Shown in pieces: positions 7,713 through 16,082 of a DNA stretch of 64,000 nucleotides (its first letter is position 1; each line of letters opens with the position of its first letter). The notes under the pieces are model-generated. The model was not told where the DNA came from. It ran no database searches and saw nothing but the letters and a program-made list of their open reading frames with translations. Origin of the DNA: Terriglobia bacterium. Its GTDB lineage: Bacteria > Acidobacteriota > Terriglobia > Terriglobales > Acidobacteriaceae. The translations under genes and the position numbers were made by a program. The stretch is taken from the NCBI GenBank assembly GCA_020072645.1, contig JAIQGK010000010.1, forward strand, positions 62,001 through 126,000. The letters run 5' to 3'.

Positions 7713-9026
7713 TCAGTAGGCCAGCAGTACACGCAAATCCCTGACGTTGTTCCCCGTCGGTCCTGTCTGAATCGCATCGCCCAGCTTTTGAAACAATGGA
7801 AATGAATTGAAGCCGTTGAAGTGTGCGGCTACAGCGAGCCCGGCTTTCTGAGCACGTTCCAGAGTCGTGCCATCAGCCACTGCGCCTGCCGCTGGGCTGT
7901 TGCCATCGATGCCGTCCGTCCCCGCGCTCAGCACTGCGATGTTTTCTCCAGCAATTTTCTGCGCGCAGTAGAGAGCAAAGTGCTGGTTGCGTCCACCGGC
8001 TCCTGCATTGGCTGGAACTTTCACCGTGACCTCGCCGCCGGAAATGATGCAGACCTTTGCCACGCTCTTTCTCAATGCCCGCAGACGCTCCAGCAGATAG
8101 TCCGCCGCGCGTGCGTAATCCCAGTCGTCGCAGCTATGGTCGATTTCAACGGCAAACCCGTGCCTTGCCGCCGCTGTGGCCGCCGCTTTTTCTGCCGTCT
8201 CATTCGACAGCACCTTCCACCAGCGTGAGCGGACAAACGCTGCGTCATCCTGCTTAGGCGTTTCATCCAGCGCGTGCCGTTCAAAAAGTTCTCTTACCGA
8301 CGCAGGAAACTCCGGCAGCATATTGTGCTCATGCGCGATGCGGTAACAATCTTCCACCGTGCTTGAATCGGGCATGGTTGGCCCGGAGGAAAGGGAATCC
8401 AGAGCATTTTCCGGCACGTCAGAAACCATGATCGAAACCTGCTGCGCCCCGTTCGCGGCGTGCGCCATGCGCCCGCCTTTGACTGCCGAAAGGTGCTTGC
8501 GTATGGCATTGATCTGTGCGATCGGCGCTCCGGAGTTGACGAGTGCCTTGTATGTCGCGATGAGATCGGGGAGAGAGATCTCTGAGTCCACCGGTTTTTC
8601 CACCGCGGCCGATCCACCGCCGCTTACCAAAAAGATAACCAGTGATTGCGCGTTCAGCGCGCCCAGAGTTTTCAAAATCGCTTCGGCCCCGCGCACGGAT
8701 TCTTCATTGGGCTGCGGATGTCCTCCGGCAAAATAACGGTAGCCGACAAGCTGGTAGGGATGCTGGTTTGGATCAACGATGATTCCTTCGACCGCTGTTG
8801 CCCCGACCTGACGCGCAAGAATCTCCGCCATGCGATGCGCTGCCTTGCCAAACGCAATCGACACCACGCGAGTATAAGACTTGAGGTCATAAAGGTCGTC
8901 GCACACGCGCAGCACGCCGCGCTGGTAATGCACCTGACGATCAAACGCCTTTTCAATGCTGGCTTCGGATAAAGCGTGAAGGAAAATCTCACGCGCCGCG
9001 GAGCGCATGCTGTGGGCAATCGACAT
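7713..9026 (-). CDS. glycerate 2-kinase family (GckA/TtuD; DUF4147-MOFRL)
   Basis: 437 residues. The family phosphorylates D-glycerate with ATP to 2-phosphoglycerate, feeding the glyoxylate/tartrate route into glycolysis. Landmarks are the N-terminal glycerate-kinase domain (SIAFGKAAHRMAEIL; FLVSGGGSAAVEKPV; LSAVKGGRMA; VSDVPENALDSLSSGPT) and the C-terminal MOFRL domain (CIISGGEVTVKV, GGRNQHFAL, SAGTDGIDGNSPAAGA). Length and motifs match intact members. Its ATG shares one base with the stop of the hydrolase gene upstream (TAATG), so the two are translationally coupled. Confidence 0.92.
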   Translation of the reverse strand: MSIAHSMRSAAREIFLHALSEASIEKAFDRQVHYQRGVLRVCDDLYDLKSYTRVVSIAFGKAAHRMAEILARQVGATAVEGIIVDPNQHPYQLVGYRYFAGGHPQPNEESVRGAEAILKTLGALNAQSLVIFLVSGGGSAAVEKPVDSEISLPDLIATYKALVNSGAPIAQINAIRKHLSAVKGGRMAHAANGAQQVSIMVSDVPENALDSLSSGPTMPDSSTVEDCYRIAHEHNMLPEFPASVRELFERHALDETPKQDDAAFVRSRWWKVLSNETAEKAAATAAARHGFAVEIDHSCDDWDYARAADYLLERLRALRKSVAKVCIISGGEVTVKVPANAGAGGRNQHFALYCAQKIAGENIAVLSAGTDGIDGNSPAAGAVADGTTLERAQKAGLAVAAHFNGFNSFPLFQKLGDAIQTGPTGNNVRDLRVLLAY

Positions 9027-9718
9027 TAGCTGGCTTCCGCCTGACGACCCGGTGCGAAAAGCCTGCTTACCCAGGCGTGGATGGCTGCCTGCATCTCCGG
9101 CAGATGGCCTTCAAAAAAATGGTCGCCGCCCTCCACAATCACCATTTCTTTCGGTTCGGGAGCAGCCTCAACAACCTTTTTCAGGCTCTCAGGAGGACCA
9201 TATTGGTCGCGTGATCCGCTGACAAAGAGTTTTGGCCGCGTACAGTCTGGAAGGTATTTATAAGAATAAGCACGGCCTTCTACGCCGACTGGCGTCCCCA
9301 GCGAGATCAGACCAACTACGCGCTGGTCGTCACAACCCACCCGCAGGCCCGTCGCGGCGCCAAATGAAAATCCGCAGAAGATTATGGGCAAGTGAAACGC
9401 TGAATCAAGCCAGTTCAGCGCTGCGCGAACGTCTTCCTGCTCCCCATGTCCGCGATCATGCTCGCCATCGCTCAAACCCGCGCCGCGAAAGTTGAAACGC
9501 AGCACTGGGAAGCCAAAGCCGCTCAGGGTTTTCATGGCATGGTAAACGACTTTGTTATGCATCGTGCCGCCGAATAAAGGATGCGGATGGCAGACCAGCG
9601 CCGCGTGCGTAGCGTCTGGCTGGCCCTGATTCAGTAATGCTTCCAGCCGTCCGGCGGGTCCATTGAGGAAGAAAGATTTGATTCCGTTGGCCACATTTCT
9701 TTTTATCACAGCACTCAC
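9026..9718 (-). CDS. alpha/beta hydrolase (small dienelactone-hydrolase-like)
   Basis: 230 residues. Alpha/beta hydrolase fold with HPHPLFGGTMHNKVVY (oxyanion region), FNFRGAGLSDG, nucleophile elbow GFSFGA, acid in SGSRDQYGPP and catalytic His in EGGDHFFEGH. Proteins with this exact HPHPxxGGxMxNKVV pattern are conserved hydrolases of unknown substrate (K07018 group). It overlaps the glycerate kinase gene by one base, the first gene of a two-gene operon. No signal peptide, so cytoplasmic. Confidence 0.87.
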   Translation of the reverse strand: MSAVIKRNVANGIKSFFLNGPAGRLEALLNQGQPDATHAALVCHPHPLFGGTMHNKVVYHAMKTLSGFGFPVLRFNFRGAGLSDGEHDRGHGEQEDVRAALNWLDSAFHLPIIFCGFSFGAATGLRVGCDDQRVVGLISLGTPVGVEGRAYSYKYLPDCTRPKLFVSGSRDQYGPPESLKKVVEAAPEPKEMVIVEGGDHFFEGHLPEMQAAIHAWVSRLFAPGRQAEAS

Positions 9719-9748
9719 CCTTCAGCCTTCAGCTGTCAGTGAATGCTA

Positions 9749-9825
9749 ACCGCAACGGACGCGAAGGCCGCAAGGGAATGAAGTCAAATCGTCAATTCCT
9801 TTGCGTACTTTGCGCACTTGGCGGC
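9749..9825. repeat. imperfect inverted repeat, CCGCAACGGACGC family
   Basis: Left arm CCGCAACGGACGCGAAGGCC and right arm ending TTTGCGCACTTGGCGGC are imperfect inverted copies of about 27 bases. The same arms occur at 14941-15021. It lies in the space between divergent hydrolase and M20 genes. This is one of several repeat families in the window's intergenic DNA; it could form a long hairpin in RNA. It is followed by the word TTTCTCCGTGTCTCCGTGGTG, also seen in part near 43425. Confidence 0.6.
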
Positions 9826-9896
9826 GAATCGATATTTGCTTTTCTCCGTGTCTCCGTGGTGAGATTTGGTTTAACCATTTATCCTGTAGAGCACTC

Positions 9897-10898
9897 ATGG
9901 ATCCCGTTGCCTTAACCCGCAGGCTCATCGACATTGAATCCATCTCCGGCAATGAAGGCGCCGTTGGTGCAGAGCTCTATGAAGTGCTCTCCAACATGGG
10001 TTACACCACGCATAAAATGCCGGTGGCCCATGAACGGTTCAATGTCGTGGCCACAATTGACGGACAGAAGCCGGAGCTGGTTTTCTCCACGCATATGGAC
10101 ACCGTGCCGCCGTTCATTTCTTCATCTGAAGACCACGACAACATTTACGGTCGTGGCGCATGCGACGCCAAGGGGATCATCGCCGCGCAAATCGCCGCAT
10201 GCCAGCGTTTGCGCAAGGAAGGCCGCGCTGTTGGCATGTTGTTTCTGGTGGGTGAGGAGCGTGACAGCCAGGGCGCGAAGGTGGCCAATGAAAATCCGCT
10301 GGGCAGCCGCTATCTGATCAACGGTGAGCCCACGGAAAACAAGATTGCTACGTCGTCCAAGGGCGTGCTTCGCCTTCTTCTAACGGCCAAAGGAAAGATG
10401 GCGCACTCAGCGTACCCTGAGCTTGGCGAATCGGCCATTGACAAGCTGCTGACCGCCCTGGAGCGTTTGCGGGCCATGGAGTTGCCGGTGGACCCGGAAG
10501 CCGGGCCATGCACGCTGAATATCGGGCTGATCGATGGCGGACGGGCCACCAACGTGATTGCCGATCATGCGCGGGCCCAGTTGCTCTACCGCCTGGTGGG
10601 ACCCAGTGAGGCGCTGCGAAAGCAGATCTTGCAAGCTGTCGAGAATCTGGCTGAAGCTGAATTCGTGCTGGAAATTCCGTTCATGAAGCTGCGCACCGTG
10701 GAAGGCATTGAGAGTATGGTAGCCAAATTCACGACGGATATTCCTGCGCTCACCAACTGGGGTACTCCAGTGCTGATCGGTCCGGGGTCGATCCATGTTG
10801 CCCATACCGAACGCGAATACATTTCCAAGAAGCAGCTGCATGAAGCGGTGGAGCTTTATTGCTCAATCGCTCGGCAACTGCTGGAAAGCAGCAGCTAG
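9897..10898 (+). CDS. M20 family metallo-deacylase/peptidase (ArgE/DapE/LysK-like)
   Basis: 333 residues from ATG 9897, which begins exactly at the family's MDPVALTRRLIDIESISGNE. The in-frame upstream extension to 9801 runs through the repeat and is rejected. Di-zinc motifs in order: STHMDTVPP, YGRGACDAKG, VGEERDSQGA, INGEPTENK. The dimerisation insert (GKMAHSAYPELGESAID) is present. M20 enzymes remove acyl groups from amino acids or cleave dipeptides; the short length and INGEPT motif resemble ArgE/LysK-type deacylases, but no arginine or lysine genes are next to it. Confidence 0.87.
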   Translation: MDPVALTRRLIDIESISGNEGAVGAELYEVLSNMGYTTHKMPVAHERFNVVATIDGQKPELVFSTHMDTVPPFISSSEDHDNIYGRGACDAKGIIAAQIAACQRLRKEGRAVGMLFLVGEERDSQGAKVANENPLGSRYLINGEPTENKIATSSKGVLRLLLTAKGKMAHSAYPELGESAIDKLLTALERLRAMELPVDPEAGPCTLNIGLIDGGRATNVIADHARAQLLYRLVGPSEALRKQILQAVENLAEAEFVLEIPFMKLRTVEGIESMVAKFTTDIPALTNWGTPVLIGPGSIHVAHTEREYISKKQLHEAVELYCSIARQLLESSS

Positions 10899-10900
10899 CA

Positions 10901-11020
10901 GTTAGCAAATGGCAATTAGCTTGAGCATGGGGAGTCGAAGAGCATGTCCGCTCATTGCCGCCAGTCCATTCGATACTCATCCGGCTTTAGCTGGGCTAGT
11001 GGCTAATTGCTAATTGCCGA
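10901..11020. repeat. inverted GGCAATTAGC repeat between convergent genes
   Basis: GTTAGCAAATGGCAATTAGC at 10901-10920 is mirrored by GGCTAATTGCTAATTGCCGA at 11001-11020. The related word GGTAATTGCTAACTGGCG appears near 33412-33429. It lies between the convergent M20 and GNAT genes and slightly enters the GNAT stop region. It may serve as a bidirectional hairpin, but there is no clear T-tract. Confidence 0.5.
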
Positions 11021-11519
11021 TTCTCAGCGGCCGTTCCGTCCACTGCACGTCCCAGTATTTCCCAAACTTGTACCCGACCTGGGTGAAAATGCCTACGTTC
11101 TTGAAGCCAAAAAATTCATGCAGCTTCGCTGAACCATCATTCGGCAACGTATAGCCGCCGACGATTCGGTTGATGTTTTCGCGGGCCAACGCCTCAAACA
11201 ATCCGGCATAAACTTTTCTGCCAATTCCTTTGCCCACGCTTTCATGACCGCAATAGATCGTGGTTTCCACCGTTGTGTCATACGCTGTTTTGGGGCGGAA
11301 ACGCGTAGTGCCGGCATAGCCCAGCACCAGACCGTCTTCTTCGGCGACGACCAGACGATAGCGACCGGTCAGCGCGAACTGCTCAAACCATGCCGCGCGC
11401 CGCTCAACCGTGTACGGCTCAACGTCAAACGTGACGGGGGTATGGATCACGTAATGGTTGTAGATCTCCGTCAGTCGCGGAAGGTCGGCACGATTCGCCG
11501 GACGGATGCGGATGCTCAT
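11010..11519 (-). CDS. GNAT N-acetyltransferase (phosphinothricin acetyltransferase-like)
   Basis: 169 residues from ATG 11519 (GGAG 10 bases upstream; a TTG at 11528 would overlap that site). GNAT fold: MSIRIRPANRADLPRLTEIY, the TFDVEPYTVERRAAWFEQF segment typical of the PAT/MnaT group, acetyl-CoA loop after VGKGIGRKVYAGLFEAL, and a C-terminal QVGYKFGKYWDVQWTER. Members acetylate the alpha-amino group of methionine sulfone/sulfoximine or phosphinothricin-like compounds. The substrate here is inferred only from family. Confidence 0.85.
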   Translation of the reverse strand: MSIRIRPANRADLPRLTEIYNHYVIHTPVTFDVEPYTVERRAAWFEQFALTGRYRLVVAEEDGLVLGYAGTTRFRPKTAYDTTVETTIYCGHESVGKGIGRKVYAGLFEALARENINRIVGGYTLPNDGSAKLHEFFGFKNVGIFTQVGYKFGKYWDVQWTERPLRIGN

Positions 11520-11559
11520 CGAAGGCAAACTCCGTTGAAAAATTACGGCCGAAATAATT

Positions 11560-12915
11560 CTAAGCGGTGGGAAGCATAGCCGCGCGCTCTGCTTCTTCTC
11601 TCTGCTTGCGAAGTACCCCGGCGCGTCCGTCGTAATGCCAGAAGGCGGGATAAATCACCGCCAGCAGTCCGGTGCCTAAGACACAAAGAATACCGCCTGA
11701 AGCCACTGACGTGCGAATACTGAACAGGCTGGCGACAATCCCAGCTTCGGCGTTGCCAAGCATTGGTCCGGACATGTAGCTGACCATTTCAATTCCTGCC
11801 AGCCGTCCGCGCAGGTGATCTGGAATGGTCTGGTTCCAGATGGTCATGCGAAACAGGCCGCTTACCATGTCTCCCGCGCCTGCTACGGCCAGCCACAGCA
11901 GAGCAAGCCAAAGCCGGTCAGCAAATCCAAAAGCGATGATCGCCACGCCCCAGATTGCTGCCGCAATCGTTACCACCATGCCGTGGCGATGAGCGCGCGC
12001 CGACCAGCCTGAGGCGACTGAGGCGAAGAATGCGCCCACAGACGGTGCCGCATAGAGCAGTCCCACCGCAGCTCCTCCGAATTTTGTTGCGATAGCAGGG
12101 AACAACGCCATGGGCATACCGAAGAACATCGCGTTCATGTCAATCAGGTAAGTGCCCATCAGTTCCGGCCGGCTGCGCGCATAACGCAGGCCTTCAATTA
12201 GCGACCGAAGGCTGGGACGATCAGCATTCAGCGGAGGCGGCGTGGCCCGCATCATCCACAGCGCAACAAGTGAAATCACAAAGGTGCTGAGATCGATAGA
12301 ATATGCGACCGCGGGTCCGGCGGCGGTGGCCAGAACTCCTCCGAGCGCGGGGCCAAGCACGCCTCCGAGCGTGGTACCGACTGCGCGCAAAGCTGAAACA
12401 GCAGGTATCAGGTCGGCTGGAACCAGACGAGGCGTTAGTGCTTCCAACGACGGTCGCTTGAGGCCGTTCAATCCGGCGATGGCCGTGGCGAACAGAAAAA
12501 GCACCCAGACTTGCGGATGCGGTAGCAGCGAGTTCAGGACAAGCAAGGCGCTGCTCACCGCCATAAGCAATTCCGTCATGAGCACCATGCGGCGGCGGTC
12601 CACATAGTCAGCCAGCGCTCCGCCGACAAAGGCCATGGTGATGGTGGGAACAAATTCCGCGACGCCCAACAGTCCCACAGCAAGCGATGAGCGCGTGAGC
12701 TGGTACATCTGCCACGGCAGCACAACAAAGGTCATCATCGAGCCGAAGAAAGAAATTGTCTGGCTGAGAAAAAGCAGGCGGTAGTCACGCGAGACCCTGA
12801 GAGGCGCGGGATTGATGGCGAAGGCGCTGAAAAGCCCCCTGTCCGCACCGGCCGAAGGTTCCGGTACGGGATCGGGCTTAAGATGCGCCGGACTGTGCTG
12901 CTGCGGCGTTTCCAC
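11560..12915 (-). CDS. MFS exporter (EntS/MFS_3-like)
   Basis: 451 residues, 12 predicted membrane helices, with a polar N-terminus of about 45 residues. Motifs: DYRLLFLSQTISFFGSMMTF in helix 1, GGALADYVDRRRMVL for the cytoplasmic loop between helices 2 and 3, and LKRPSLEALTPRLVPADLIP after helix 4, the last typical of MFS_3 and enterobactin exporter EntS-like proteins. It probably exports a small molecule; substrate unknown. It runs in the same direction as the GNAT gene, with 31 bases between the stop of this gene and the GNAT open frame. Confidence 0.85.
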   Translation of the reverse strand: METPQQHSPAHLKPDPVPEPSAGADRGLFSAFAINPAPLRVSRDYRLLFLSQTISFFGSMMTFVVLPWQMYQLTRSSLAVGLLGVAEFVPTITMAFVGGALADYVDRRRMVLMTELLMAVSSALLVLNSLLPHPQVWVLFLFATAIAGLNGLKRPSLEALTPRLVPADLIPAVSALRAVGTTLGGVLGPALGGVLATAAGPAVAYSIDLSTFVISLVALWMMRATPPPLNADRPSLRSLIEGLRYARSRPELMGTYLIDMNAMFFGMPMALFPAIATKFGGAAVGLLYAAPSVGAFFASVASGWSARAHRHGMVVTIAAAIWGVAIIAFGFADRLWLALLWLAVAGAGDMVSGLFRMTIWNQTIPDHLRGRLAGIEMVSYMSGPMLGNAEAGIVASLFSIRTSVASGGILCVLGTGLLAVIYPAFWHYDGRAGVLRKQREEAERAAMLPTA

Positions 12916-12988
12916 GTTGGAAATATAACTTACAAGCGAAACCTTGGCTCAACGCAGCTACCGTGATGCGAAGGGGCAGTCCTCGCGC

Positions 12989-14032
12989 TTAGCGAGCGAA
13001 TCTGTGCTCTCCCACGGGACTCAGGAAACCGGCGATCATGGGCAGGCGGGCAGCGCCGATTAATCCGGCATCACCGCCGAGCAGAGCTTTGGTGATCATG
13101 GTGCCACGGACGGAGCGGCTCGGCGCATTACCGGCTTGTACATTTTTAGTCGGCGCAGTGGCGCGATAGACAAAAGAATTTCTGCCCACGGTTTCCAGCA
13201 TCAAGGGAGCAAAAGCATCCCAGGCGCTGGATACTCCGCCGCCAATCACATACATGGGGAAGTTGAAGATATTCACCATATCGGCAATGACCATTCCCAG
13301 CGCTTTGCCAACTCGCTCAAAAACGGCGCGGGCCTGCGCATCGCCTTGCATGGCAAGATCAAAAATCACTTTGGAACTAAATTCGACGTCTTCCTTGAGG
13401 GCACGGGCCATCTGGGGTGCATTGCCACTTGCAATCGCCTCCTGCGCCATGCGCTTGATCGCCGTGGCGGAAGCATATTGTTCCAGGCAGCCTCGGCTGC
13501 CACAGTTGCAGGGATGTCCATCAGGTTCCACATTGATGTGGCCCAACTCGCCAGCCATTCCGGTCATGCCGTGCCAGATTTGCCCCTGCAACACCAGGCC
13601 GCCACCCACTCCTGTTCCCAGAGTGAACATGCACATGTCATCCACGCCGGCTGCGGCGCCCAGCCATTTTTCTCCCAACGCGGCAGCGTTGGCGTCGTTT
13701 TCCAGGATGACCGTGGTTTTCAGGCGGCGCTGAATCTCATCGCGCACTGGATAGTTATGCCAGCCGGGAAGGTTGGGCGACTCACGCAGCATGCCCGTCT
13801 GCATTTCAATGATTCCGGGAACCCCAATGCCGATCCCGGCCAGATCACCGGCGCCGCGCTGCTTGGCCACAACCTCCTGGATCGCGACGCACATCTCGTC
13901 GATCACCTGATCGCGTCCGCGCGCGACCTTGGTGTCCGTGGTAATTCTCTCCAACACTCTGCCGTTGCTGTCCACCGCGGCAATACGCAGGTTGGTGCCG
14001 CCCAGATCAACTCCAATGGCCAATACCGTCAT
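12989..14032 (-). CDS. ROK family sugar kinase, probable glucokinase
   Basis: 347 residues. ROK fold with the ATP-binding start MTVLAIGVDLGGTNLRIAAV, sugar-binding LENDANAAALGEKWLGAA, the phosphate motif TLGTGVGGGLVLQG, catalytic GELGHINVEPDG and the zinc site CNCGSRGCLEQYAS. It phosphorylates glucose (or a related hexose) with ATP. Size and motifs match bacterial glucokinases rather than ROK repressors, as no N-terminal HTH is present. No sugar transporter is nearby. Confidence 0.88.
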   Translation of the reverse strand: MTVLAIGVDLGGTNLRIAAVDSNGRVLERITTDTKVARGRDQVIDEMCVAIQEVVAKQRGAGDLAGIGIGVPGIIEMQTGMLRESPNLPGWHNYPVRDEIQRRLKTTVILENDANAAALGEKWLGAAAGVDDMCMFTLGTGVGGGLVLQGQIWHGMTGMAGELGHINVEPDGHPCNCGSRGCLEQYASATAIKRMAQEAIASGNAPQMARALKEDVEFSSKVIFDLAMQGDAQARAVFERVGKALGMVIADMVNIFNFPMYVIGGGVSSAWDAFAPLMLETVGRNSFVYRATAPTKNVQAGNAPSRSVRGTMITKALLGGDAGLIGAARLPMIAGFLSPVGEHRFAR

Positions 14033-14152
14033 TTGGGATTATGACTCCTCTGCAGGAGCAGATGATGCCTGCATAGATTAATAGCTTACCGCAGCGATTG
14101 CGAGTTTCTGCCGCTGTTGAAGATCCAAAGCGAACGGTCTATCTTTTCCGGC

Positions 14153-14929
14153 ATGCAAATTAAAGGAAAAATAGTGGTAGTGACCGGCGGGGCCAACGGA
14201 ATCGGGCGGGCGCTCTGCCTCAGGTTTGCGAAAGAAGGCGCTCGATTTGTTGCTGTGTCTGACGTAGATGAAGCAAACGGCAAAGCAGTGGCGAATGAGA
14301 TAGAGAAAGGCCATGCGGGATTTTTCCCCTGCGATGTATCGCAGGAAGCACAGGTAAAAAATCTGGTTGAGTCGGTGACCATTGCGGCCGGACAGGTGGA
14401 TATCTTCTGCTCAAATGCGGGAATTGCCGTTAGCGGCGGACCGGAAGCCTCAGACCGCGACTGGAAGCGTAGCTGGGACATTAATACAATGGCCCACGTT
14501 TACGCCGCTCGCGCAGTGTTGCCGCAGATGCTCGCGCGCAAAGAGGGTTATCTGCTGCAGACCGTCTCCGCTGCGGGATTGCTGACCTCCCTGGGTTCCG
14601 CGCCTTACGCGGTCACCAAGCATGCTGCGCTGGGCTTTGCCGAGTGGCTGGCGATTACCTATGGTGAACAGGGAATTCGCGTTTCCGCGCTCTGCCCGCA
14701 AGGTGTGCTCACGAACATGCTCAAGGCGGACCATCCAGGCACAAAAATGCTGCAAGCCGGAGCGATTGAGCCTGAGCAGGTGGCGGACGACGTTGTAAAA
14801 GCCATGGCTGAAGAAAAATTCATGATCCTGCCTCATCCAGAAGCGGGTAAATTTTTTCAGAACAAGGCCAACGATTATCAGCGGTGGATCAGAGGCATGC
14901 AGAAGTTGCAGAGGAATTTGATCGTCTAA
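14153..14929 (+). CDS. short-chain dehydrogenase/reductase
   Basis: 258 residues from ATG 14153, where the protein opens with MQIKGKIVVVTGGANGIGRA. The in-frame upstream ATG at 14117 would precede the Rossmann strand by a tail. Cofactor motif TGGANGIG, CSNAGIAVSGG (NNAG equivalent), catalytic Ser in LLQTVSAAG and YAVTK are present. The C-terminus (FFQNKANDYQRWIRGMQKL) resembles SDRs of the FabG/short alcohol dehydrogenase group that act on hydrophobic substrates. Substrate unknown. Confidence 0.84.
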   Translation: MQIKGKIVVVTGGANGIGRALCLRFAKEGARFVAVSDVDEANGKAVANEIEKGHAGFFPCDVSQEAQVKNLVESVTIAAGQVDIFCSNAGIAVSGGPEASDRDWKRSWDINTMAHVYAARAVLPQMLARKEGYLLQTVSAAGLLTSLGSAPYAVTKHAALGFAEWLAITYGEQGIRVSALCPQGVLTNMLKADHPGTKMLQAGAIEPEQVADDVVKAMAEEKFMILPHPEAGKFFQNKANDYQRWIRGMQKLQRNLIV

Positions 14930-14940
14930 GAAGAACATTC

Positions 14941-15021
14941 ACCGCAACGGACGCAAAGAGCGCAAGGTAAAGAATTTCGGCGCAGGCTCTTGCTCCTTTG
15001 CGGACTTTGCGTCCTTCGCGG
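14941..15021. repeat. imperfect inverted repeat, second copy of CCGCAACGGACGC family
   Basis: ACCGCAACGGACGCAAAGAG at 14941-14960 and TTGCGTCCTTCGCGGC at 15006-15021 are inverted partners. The left arm is almost identical to 9749-9768. It sits between convergent SDR and mutM genes. The two copies share arms but not the spacer, which suggests arms under constraint or a mobile hairpin element. Confidence 0.6.
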
Positions 15022-15045
15022 CTAAGGTTTTGTTTGCTGCAGGAT

Positions 15046-15858
15046 TTACTTCTGGCACTTCGGACAATAATGCGTTCCCCTGCCGCCGACCACGATCTTC
15101 TTAATCGGAGTCTTGCAGGTCAGGCATGGCTTGCCTTCGCGGCCATAGGCGCGGTGCTGGATTTGGAAGTAACCGGCTTCGCCGTCGGCGTCAACGTAAT
15201 CTGAAATCGATGACCCTCCGGCGGCAATGGCAAGGCGCAAAACTTTTTGCAGAGCTGCGTGCAGCTTGCGCAGCTCGGATTTCGTAAGCGTATTGGCCCG
15301 GCGGCGCGGACGGACATGAGCGCGGAACAAAGCTTCATCGGCATAGATGTTCCCCACACCATGCAGCAGCTTTTGATTGAGCAGCGCAGCTTTTACAGGC
15401 GCTTTGCTGGCATGGAAAAGTCGTGCGAATTCTTCTGCGCTGATGCTCAGCGGCTCAGCGCCGGGGCCGGTGAAACCTGTCTGGCGGACTTCAAGACGGC
15501 CAAAGCGCCGTGGATCGACGAACCGCAGCTCACGCCCGGAAGCAAGCTTGGCTATGAGATGAGTATGCTTTGGAGTCTCCGTTTGTGGAGTTGCCACCAG
15601 CATTTGGCCGGTCATTCCCAGGTGGACAATCCATTGCTGGCCGCCAGCAGCTTTTCCCGAGGCCAGATCGAAGACGATATGTTTGCCCACGCGCCGCACC
15701 CTCTCTACCTGTGCTCCTTCCAGAGCCCCGGAAATTTCAGCGGCCGACGACTTGAGAGGCTCAGGCTTGCTGCCCAACCAGACTGAATCAATGCGGTCCC
15801 CCGCGACGCGCTTGTTCAACCCGTTGGCAATGGTTTCGACTTCTGGCAGTTCAGGCAT
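15046..15858 (-). CDS. mutM: formamidopyrimidine-DNA glycosylase (8-oxoG repair)
   Basis: 270 residues, full length. Base-excision repair enzyme that removes 8-oxoguanine and cuts the abasic site. It starts MPELPEVETIANGLNKRV, with catalytic Pro2 and Glu3. The helix-two-turn-helix (LLHGVGNIYADEALFRA) and C-terminal zinc finger (CLTCKTPI...HYCPKCQ) are intact. Upstream, at 15943-15966, a second in-frame ATG opens with the same eight residues MPELPEVE but stops after 29 codons; that remnant is listed separately. Confidence 0.96.
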   Translation of the reverse strand: MPELPEVETIANGLNKRVAGDRIDSVWLGSKPEPLKSSAAEISGALEGAQVERVRRVGKHIVFDLASGKAAGGQQWIVHLGMTGQMLVATPQTETPKHTHLIAKLASGRELRFVDPRRFGRLEVRQTGFTGPGAEPLSISAEEFARLFHASKAPVKAALLNQKLLHGVGNIYADEALFRAHVRPRRRANTLTKSELRKLHAALQKVLRLAIAAGGSSISDYVDADGEAGYFQIQHRAYGREGKPCLTCKTPIKKIVVGGRGTHYCPKCQK

Positions 15859-15942
15859 CGTTTTCCCTGGATCACCCTATTGATGAGAGATCCTTCGTCT
15901 GCGGCTCAGGATTTCGCCTGCAGGCTCACGCCTGCAAAGCGG

Positions 15943-15966
15943 CTCAACCTCTGGTAGTTCAGGCAT
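15943..15966 (-). pseudogene. orphan copy of the first eight mutM codons
   Basis: The reverse strand from 15966 reads ATG CCT GAA CTA CCA GAG GTT GAG, encoding MPELPEVE, the conserved mutM/nei start, 108 bases upstream of the true start and in the same frame. It then diverges into a repeat-like GCGTGAGCCTGCAGGCGAAA segment and meets TAG at codon 30. Synonymous differences from the true start (CTA/CTG, GAG/GAA, GTT/GTC) suggest an old duplication or the start of a lost paralogue. It is not translated usefully. Confidence 0.5.
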
Positions 15967-16082
15967 CTCAATAAATCATCTCATGGATTGCGGCAGGCAA
16001 TTCACTTGCGGGTGACAACTTGAATTCAGGTTGATTGAAGCCCGGCCAAGAGCCGTTACAATGGAATCGCCACGGGAGGCAT

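Noticed and set aside
13136-14044. 302-codon forward frame opposite the ROK kinase gene
   Set aside because: Antisense shadow of a well-recognised kinase; composition is His/Ser/Gly-rich with no domain.
9749-15021. Repeat arms considered as CRISPR
   Set aside because: Only two copies, inverted within each block, no regular spacers and no cas genes.
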